64,000 bases of DNA from CAWJFP01 sp963842155 (GTDB taxonomy: Bacteria; Pseudomonadota; Alphaproteobacteria; JACZXZ01): assembly GCA_963842155.1 (NCBI GenBank), contig CAWJFP010000006.1, positions 4,955 to 68,954 on the forward strand. Direction: 5' to 3'. The position numbers and the translations under genes were made by a program. This document shows positions 58,734 through 64,000 of the stretch, piece by piece (positions within the stretch are counted from its first letter, which is position 1; the number at the start of each line of letters is the position of its first letter). The notes beneath the pieces were generated by a model, which was given only the letters and a program-made list of their open reading frames with translations, was not told where the DNA came from and made no database searches.

Positions 58734-59669
58734 ATGGAATTGCTCGCGAGCGTGCTCTTCGGCCCCTTCCTCGCCATGGCGGAGCACCCCACCTTCTTCC
58801 TCGAGGTGCTGATCGGCGGGCTGCTCTCGGGCGTCATGTACTCGCTCGTGGCGCTGGGCTTCGTCCTCATCTACAAGGCCTCGGGCGTCTTCAACTATGC
58901 CCAGGGCACCATGGTGCTGTTCGCGGCCCTTACCTTCGTGGGCCAGCTCGAGCGCGGGCTGCCCCTCTGGCTCGCTCTCCTCGACACCGCCATCGTCATG
59001 ATCCTGCTCGCCTTCGCGATCGAGCGCGTCGTGCTGCGCCCGCTCGTCAACCAGCCGCAGATCATCCTCTTCATGTCGACCCTCGGCATCGCCTATTTCC
59101 TCACCGGCTTCGGGCAGCTCCTCTGGGGCGGCGACGTGCATCCGCTCGACATCGGCATCCCCTCGCGGCCGCTGACCTTCCACGGCATCCTGCTCAACCA
59201 GTTCGACCTCATCGCGGCGGGCGTGGCGGGCGCGCTGGTGGCGGCCCTCGCCCTCTTCTTCCAGAAGACCAAGACCGGACGCGCGCTCCGCGCCGTGGCC
59301 GACGATCATCAGGCGGCGCTCAGCGTCGGCATCCCCTTGCAGCGCATCTGGGTCGTCATCTGGTCGATCGCCGGGCTGGTGGCGCTCGTCGCCGGCATCA
59401 TGTGGGGCTCCAGCCTGGGCGTGCAGTTCTCCCTCGCCCTCGTGGCGCTCAAGGCGCTTCCGGTGCTCATCATCGGGGGCTTCACCTCGGTGCCGGGCGC
59501 CATCGTCGGCGGCCTCATCGTCGGCGCCGCCGAGAAACTCGGCGAGGTGTTCTGGGGCCCGATCATCGGCAGCGGCATCGAGGATTGGTTCCCCTACATG
59601 CTCGCCGTCGTCTTCCTGCTGTTCCGGCCGCAGGGCCTGTTCGGCGAGCGCATCATCGAGCGGGTCTAG
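58734..59669 (+). CDS. livH: Branched-chain amino acid-type ABC transporter permease LivH
   Basis: A 311-residue permease with about eight transmembrane helices: FFLEVLIGGLLSGVMYSLVALGFVLIYKASGVFNYAQGTMVLFAALTFVG is the family N-terminus, KTKTGRALRAVADDHQAALSVGIPLQRIW the EAA-like cytoplasmic loop, then KALPVLIIGGFTSVPGAIVGGLIVGAAE. It starts 3 bp after livG. Probably imports an aromatic acid for the adjacent pathways, by context. Confidence 0.9.
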   Translation: MELLASVLFGPFLAMAEHPTFFLEVLIGGLLSGVMYSLVALGFVLIYKASGVFNYAQGTMVLFAALTFVGQLERGLPLWLALLDTAIVMILLAFAIERVVLRPLVNQPQIILFMSTLGIAYFLTGFGQLLWGGDVHPLDIGIPSRPLTFHGILLNQFDLIAAGVAGALVAALALFFQKTKTGRALRAVADDHQAALSVGIPLQRIWVVIWSIAGLVALVAGIMWGSSLGVQFSLALVALKALPVLIIGGFTSVPGAIVGGLIVGAAEKLGEVFWGPIIGSGIEDWFPYMLAVVFLLFRPQGLFGERIIERV

Positions 59670-59671
59670 GG

Positions 59672-60751
59672 ATGCTTTACCGCGAGGCCGGCCAGTTCAA
59701 GACGAGCTACGGCGCCGACCAGGCGATCTTCCCCATCCTGCAGGACCGCCTCGGGCTGCTCGTCATCCTTCTCGCGGCCTATGTCGCCGTGCCGCTTCTC
59801 GCCAACGAATATTGGCTCAGCACGATCCTCGTGCCCTTCCTCGTCTTCGCCCTCGCCGCCGTCGGGCTCAATATCCTGACGGGCTATGCCGGCCTCGTCT
59901 CGCTCGGCACCGGCGGCTTCATGGCGGTCGGCGCCTTCGCCGCCTACAAGCTGGCGACCGCCTTTCCCGGCCTCAACATCATCGTCGTCTTCCTCGCCTC
60001 GGGACTGATCACGGCATCTGTCGGCATCCTCTTCGGCGTGCCGAGCCTGCGCATCAAGGGCTTCTATCTGACCGTCGCCACGCTCGCCGCGCAGTTCTTC
60101 CTCATCTGGATGTTCACCAAGTTCCCCTGGTTCCAGAACTACACCGCCTCGGGCGTGATCTCGGCGCCGCCGCGCGCCGTGTTCGGCCATTTCTTCGTGA
60201 CCGGCCCCGAGGCGAGCCCGATCGACAAGTATCTCTTCACCCTCACCTTCGTGGCGCTGCTCTCGCTCGCCGCCAAGAACATCGTGCGGGGACGCGCCGG
60301 GCGCGCCTGGATGGCCATCCGCGACATGGACATCGCGGCGGAGATCATCGGCATCCGCCCCTTGCGCACCAAGCTGCTCGCCTTCGCCGTGAGCTCCTTC
60401 TATATCGGCGTCGCCGGCGCGCTCTGGGCCTTCATCTATACCGCGAGCGTGGAGGCGCTCGCCTTCGACATCGACCGCTCCTTCCAGGTCCTCTTCATGG
60501 TGATCATCGGCGGGCTCGGCAGCATCCTCGGCTCCTATCTCGGCGCCGGCTTCATCGTGCTCCTGCCGACCTTGCTCAACAACCTGCCGCGCATGGTCGG
60601 GATCGAGGTGGGGGTGAGCCTGCTCTCCAACCTGCAGGACATGGTCTACGGCCTCTTGATCGTCTTCTTCCTCATCGTCGAGCCCAACGGGCTCGCGCGG
60701 CTCTGGCAGATCGGCAAGGAGAAGCTGAGGCTCTGGCCCTTCCCGCATTGA
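59672..60751 (+). CDS. livM: Branched-chain amino acid-type ABC transporter permease LivM
   Basis: A 359-residue permease: LAAVGLNILTGYAGLVSLGTGGFMAVGAFAAYKLA (LivM signature), GFYLTVATLAAQFFLIWMF, RAWMAIRDMDIAAEIIGIRPLRTKLLAFAVSSFYIGVAGAL (EAA-like loop), MVIIGGLGSILGSYLGAGFIVLLP. Starts 2 bp after the livH stop. The operon ends here: no substrate-binding protein or LivF follows within the 48 bp before the converging GGDEF-EAL gene. Confidence 0.9.
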   Translation: MLYREAGQFKTSYGADQAIFPILQDRLGLLVILLAAYVAVPLLANEYWLSTILVPFLVFALAAVGLNILTGYAGLVSLGTGGFMAVGAFAAYKLATAFPGLNIIVVFLASGLITASVGILFGVPSLRIKGFYLTVATLAAQFFLIWMFTKFPWFQNYTASGVISAPPRAVFGHFFVTGPEASPIDKYLFTLTFVALLSLAAKNIVRGRAGRAWMAIRDMDIAAEIIGIRPLRTKLLAFAVSSFYIGVAGALWAFIYTASVEALAFDIDRSFQVLFMVIIGGLGSILGSYLGAGFIVLLPTLLNNLPRMVGIEVGVSLLSNLQDMVYGLLIVFFLIVEPNGLARLWQIGKEKLRLWPFPH

Positions 60752-60799
60752 GGAGCGGCGCGCGGCGCCGCAGTCAGCCGCCGCGCAGATATGCCGGCT

Positions 60800-62933
60800 T
60801 CAGTGAAGGGCCGCTTCCGATATCCCGGCCGATATGCCGGTTGAGACGCCAGCTTCGAGCAGCTTGGCGAACTGCTGGGGCAGCACCGGCCGGCTGAAAT
60901 AATAGCCTTGCGCCTCGTCGCAATTGAGAGCCTGAAGAAACGCCAGCTCTTCGGCCGTTTCCACGCCCTCCGCGACGACCCGCAGCTTGAGACTCTGGGC
61001 CATGCCGATCACCGCCGTCACGATCGCCGTATCCTCGCCGGCGGTGCTGATTTGGCGGACGAACGACTGGTCGATTTTGAGGGCGTCGAGCGGAAATTTT
61101 CGCAGATAGCTCAAGCTGGAATAACCCGTCCCGAAATCGTCGACCGCCACCTGCACGCCTCGTTGCCTCAGGGTTTGCAGGATGGTCGCCGTGGCCTCGA
61201 CGTGCTTCATCAGAACGCTCTCGGTCAGCTCCAGCTCGAGAGAGCTCGGGTCCAGACCCGTTTCGCTGAGGATCGCGAACAGACCTGCCAGGAAATTCTC
61301 GTCGCGAAACTCGATCGCCGAGACGTTAACGGCCATGGTCAGTTCGGGCAGGCCTGCGTCCACCCAGGCGCGGGCTTGCTCGCAGGCTTCACGCAGGACC
61401 CAGGCGCCGATCGGCAGAATGAGGCCGCAGTCCTCCGCGACGGGAATGAACTGCGCCGGAGGGACCAATCCTCGCACGGGATGCGTCCAGCGTATCAACG
61501 CCTCCGCCCCGGTGATCGCGCCGGTCGTCAGGTCGATCATCGGCTGGTAGTGCAGCGCGAATTCCCGCCGTTCCAGGGCGCGCCGCAGACTCTCCTCGAT
61601 GGATTGCCGCTCCACGGCGCGGATGTTCATGGCCGGCTTGAAAAACTGGCAGCTCTGACGCCCATTTTCCTTCGCTTGGTACATCGCGGTGTCGGCGTTC
61701 TTGATGAGCGTCTCCGCATCCAGGCCGTCGTCGGGATAGACGCTCACGCCGATGCTCGTCGTGACGTGAAGATCGTATTGATCGAAGTAATGGGCCTGCG
61801 CCACCGAGCGCAGCATTCTCCTCGCCGAAATGGCGGCGTCTTCCCAATGGTCCACTTCCGAGAGCAGCACGACGAATTCATCGCCACCCTGCCGGCTTAC
61901 CGTGTCGGAGCCGCGCACGCAATTCACCAGCCGTTTCGCGATCGATTGAAGCAGTTTGTCGCCGGTCGGATGTCCTAGCGAATCGTTGATATGCTTGAAG
62001 CCGTCCAAATCCAAGAACAGCACCGCGACCTTTTTCTTGTGACGCGCCGCCAAGGCGATCGCCTGGTTGATCCGGTCGCTCAGCAGCATTCGATTGGGCA
62101 AACCGGTCAGAAAGTCGTGCTCGGCCGAATGAGCCATCTCCAGCGCCATCGCCCGGGCCGCGCTCACGTCGCGGAAGACGATGACCGCGCCGGTAGCTCG
62201 CCCTTCGCGATCGTGGATGGGGGCGACCGAATCCTCGATCGGAATTTCAAATCCGTCGCGGCGGATGAGGACACAGTTCGTCGGCAGGTGCACGGTCCGG
62301 TCTTGCTCGATTGCTCTCGCCATCGGATCCGGCGCGGCTTCGCGGCTCGTCGCGTCCAGGATGCGGAATATCTCGCCCATCGGCCTGCCCGCCGCTTCCT
62401 GCGACGACCAGCCCGTCATTTTCTCCGCGACGAGGTTGAAAAAGGTGATGTTTCCGGCGATGTCGGTACAGGCAACGGCGTCGCCGATGCAGTTGAGCGT
62501 GACCTGGGCGCGTTCCTTTTCCACGAACAACGCCTCTTCCAGCGTCTTGCGCGCCGATGGCATAGCGCAGGGCTCGCATAAGCCCGCGCGTCTCGATCTC
62601 ACCCTTGATGAGGTAGTCTTGCGCGCCTTCTTGCAGGGCCTGCGCGGCCAGCGACTCGTCGTCCATGCCCGTCAGCACCACCAAGGGGACGCGCGGCGCG
62701 GCCGCGCGCGCGCGCCGCAGCGCTTCCAGTCCCTGTGCATCGGGCAGCCCCAGGTCGAGCAGGACAATGTCGACCACATGCTCGGCAAGATGCTTCTCGG
62801 CGTCGCCGATGCATCGCACCTGCGTGATTTCCAAGCCATGCGAGTCATGCTCGTTGATCATTTCGCAGAGCAGGCGCGCGTCGCCGGGGTTATCTTCGAC
62901 GAGGAGAAGTATCTTGATCGATTTCTCGCTCAT
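60800..62933 (-). CDS. REC-PAS-GGDEF-EAL cyclic-di-GMP enzyme, with one +1 frameshift
   Basis: Joined across an extra base near 62555 the product has about 710 residues. A receiver domain (ILLLVEDNPGDARLL; VLLDLGLPDAQG phospho-Asp; VVLTGMDD; YLIKGEI) is followed by PAS (NCIGDAVACTDIAGNITFFNLVAEKMTGW). Then comes GGDEF (DFLTGLPNRMLLSDRINQA; SRQGGDEFVVLLSE) and EAL (GAEALIRWTHPVRG; VAVDDFGTGYSSLSYLRKFPLDALKIDQSFV; VAEGVETAEEL). Both catalytic motifs are intact, so it could make and degrade c-di-GMP under phosphorelay control. The start overlaps the upstream receiver gene by ATGA. The frame break falls exactly between receiver and PAS, so a REC-only product would form if it is real. Confidence 0.87.
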
Positions 62934-63391
62934 TCGGGACGCGCCCCCCGCGGCAGCTTGACCTTCGTGAGCCAGAAGTCATTGATGCTCTTCACCAGGC
63001 TCTCGAACGCTTCCAACTGCACGGGCTTGCTGAGATAGCAGTTTCCCTGGAGCTGATAAGCCTTAACGATATCCGCTTCCGCGTCCGATGTCGTCAGGAC
63101 GACGATAGGGATCGCCTTGAGGCTGTCATCCGCCTTGATCTGCGCCAGAACCTCGCGGCCATCCATCTTGGGCAGGTTCAGATCCAGCAAGATGAGGTCC
63201 GGGCGAGGGGCGCGGTCGATACGGCCCTCCTGCCTCAGGAAGGCCATGGCCTCCACGCCGTCGGCCGCCAGATGCAAATTGATGGACCCATCGGCGTCCC
63301 GAAAGGCTTCCTGCGTCAAGCGCACGTCGCCGGGACTGTCTTCGACCAGCAGAACTTCCTTGGGCACGCCGTCTCCGTCGACGGCTTTCAT
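62930..63391 (-). CDS. Rcp1-type single-domain response regulator
   Basis: A 153-residue receiver: VLLVEDSPGDVRLTQEAF, HLAADGVEAMAFLRQEG, LILLDLNLPKMDGREVLAQIK (phospho-Asp), VVLTTSDAEADIVKAYQLQGNCYLSKPVQLEAF. The PGDVRLTQEAF and CYLSKP segments mark the Rcp1 subgroup paired with phytochrome-like histidine kinases. ATGA overlaps on both sides couple it to the kinase and to the REC-PAS-GGDEF-EAL gene, forming a relay. Confidence 0.9.
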   Translation of the reverse strand: MKAVDGDGVPKEVLLVEDSPGDVRLTQEAFRDADGSINLHLAADGVEAMAFLRQEGRIDRAPRPDLILLDLNLPKMDGREVLAQIKADDSLKAIPIVVLTTSDAEADIVKAYQLQGNCYLSKPVQLEAFESLVKSINDFWLTKVKLPRGARPE

Positions 63392-64000
63392 GGTCTGCTC
63401 TCGCTTCCCGCCAGGGCAAAGCTGAAGGTGGAACCCTGCCCGGGTTGCAACTCGACCGAAATGCTGCCGCCGTGCCGCTCGACGATCTTCTTGCAGATGG
63501 CCAATCCGATGCCGGTGCCGGTGAATTCCTCCCGTTTGTGCAGACGTTGGAAGACGCCGAAAATCTTTTCGAAATATTGCGAGTCAATTCCCAGTCCGTT
63601 GTCTTGCACCGAAAACATCCACTTCTCGCCGCCATTCCTGGCGGCGGAGACATGCACCCGTGCTACTCCGGGACGTTGGTACTTGACCGCGTTGCCGACG
63701 AGGTTTTGGAACAGCTGTATCAATTGCATCTCGTCCGCCATGACGGCGGGCAGGGGATCATGCGTCACCACCGCGCCGCTCTCCTCGATGGCGCCGCGCA
63801 GATTGATGAGCGCCTGGCTCAATGCTTCCTCGGCCGAGGTGTCGAGCAGATCGTTCCCCTTTCGGTACTGACTCGCGAATAGGCCAGCAGATCCTGGATC
63901 GAGCGCTCGCATCCGGCTGGCCCCGTCCACGGCGAAGGCGATGAAGTCGTCGGCGTCGGGACTCCAGCTTCCCCTTGTAGCGTCTGGAGAGCAGCTGCAT
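63388..64000 (-). CDS. Histidine kinase C-terminal part (phytochrome-type HisKA/HATPase), frame-broken, cut by window edge
   Basis: The gene enters from the right. HisKA-region residues QLLSRRYKGKLE, DADDFIAFAVDGASRMRAL and IQDLLAYSRVST are in successive frames, joined only by allowing extra bases near 63959 and 63900. A compensating loss near 63859 restores the frame, which then reads through ALINLRGAIEESGAVVTHDPLPAVMADEMQLIQLFQNLVGNAVKY (N-box), FSVQDNGLGID, IFGVFQRLH and GTGIGLAICKKIVERHGG. This kinase type is found in bacteriophytochromes and other PAS/GAF sensors with Rcp1 partners. The sensor part lies outside the window. Confidence 0.8.
   Translation of the reverse strand, partial: CSCSPDATRGSWSPDADDFIAFAVDGASRMRALDPGSAGLFASQYRKGNDLLDTSAEEALSQALINLRGAIEESGAVVTHDPLPAVMADEMQLIQLFQNLVGNAVKYQRPGVARVHVSAARNGGEKWMFSVQDNGLGIDSQYFEKIFGVFQRLHKREEFTGTGIGLAICKKIVERHGGSISVELQPGQGSTFSFALAGSESRP

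Overview
The window reads as a chromosomal piece of a GC-rich alphaproteobacterium (roughly two-thirds G+C by eye). Supporting signs are a kdsD-lptC-lptA-lptB-rpoN-hpf-ptsN block, an FzlA-like GST, an NDUFA9-family gene beside an UppP-like gene, a DUF1150/Hsp20 pair, and several families of palindromic intergenic repeats. No rRNA, CRISPR array, prophage or transposase is visible. There is one tRNA, tRNA-Leu(CAG). Genus cannot be read from the sequence.

Layout. 1-9 kb: cobalamin salvage (cobS and a CobC-like phosphatase), a SYLF protein, heme A synthase, a two-gene RND efflux operon, and infC, which appears to start at an AUA codon. 9-14 kb: two glycosyltransferases, an alpha/beta hydrolase, and a GST (FzlA-like)/SDR pair. 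14.8-18.5 kb: a lower-GC surface-polysaccharide patch with a glycosyltransferase and rfbC-(small ORF)-rfbD followed by a decayed rfbA. 18.5-28.7 kb: a hybrid histidine kinase, an OmpA-like protein, and gltB-GST-gltD. 28.7-39 kb: cell-envelope and stress housekeeping (uppP-like, NDUFA9-like, tRNA-Leu, RNase D, kdsD, lptCAB, rpoN, hpf, ptsN, DUF1150, Hsp20).

39-61 kb is an aromatic-acid catabolic region. It holds boxC-boxB (benzoyl-CoA epoxidation and ring opening) under a BoxR-type regulator, and a divergent flavodoxin/DUF4863/hydrolase operon that shares an operator-like palindrome with the boxCB promoter. Next comes a six-gene operon: SDR, MarR, acyl-CoA dehydrogenase, OYE-FN3 fusion, aryl-CoA ligase, and a salicylyl-/2-aminobenzoyl-CoA monooxygenase. 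Diverging from it are a thioesterase and RidA, then an acyl-CoA synthetase with livG-livH-livM. Together these suggest uptake, CoA activation and oxygen-dependent CoA-thioester breakdown of benzoate and of an ortho-substituted benzoate (salicylate or anthranilate). 61-64 kb: a phosphorelay operon of histidine kinase, Rcp1-type receiver, and REC-PAS-GGDEF-EAL protein.

Six otherwise well-conserved genes (hybrid kinase, GST in gltBD, gltD, boxC, REC-PAS-GGDEF-EAL, terminal kinase) contain single-base indels, nearly all +1. This looks more like sequence error than decay, but it is unproven. The most interesting new signals are the AUA start and reiterated 3' end of infC, a ROSE-like thermometer hairpin before hsp20, the paired BoxR-operator candidates, and a 169-bp multi-hairpin element at 46.1-46.26 kb.
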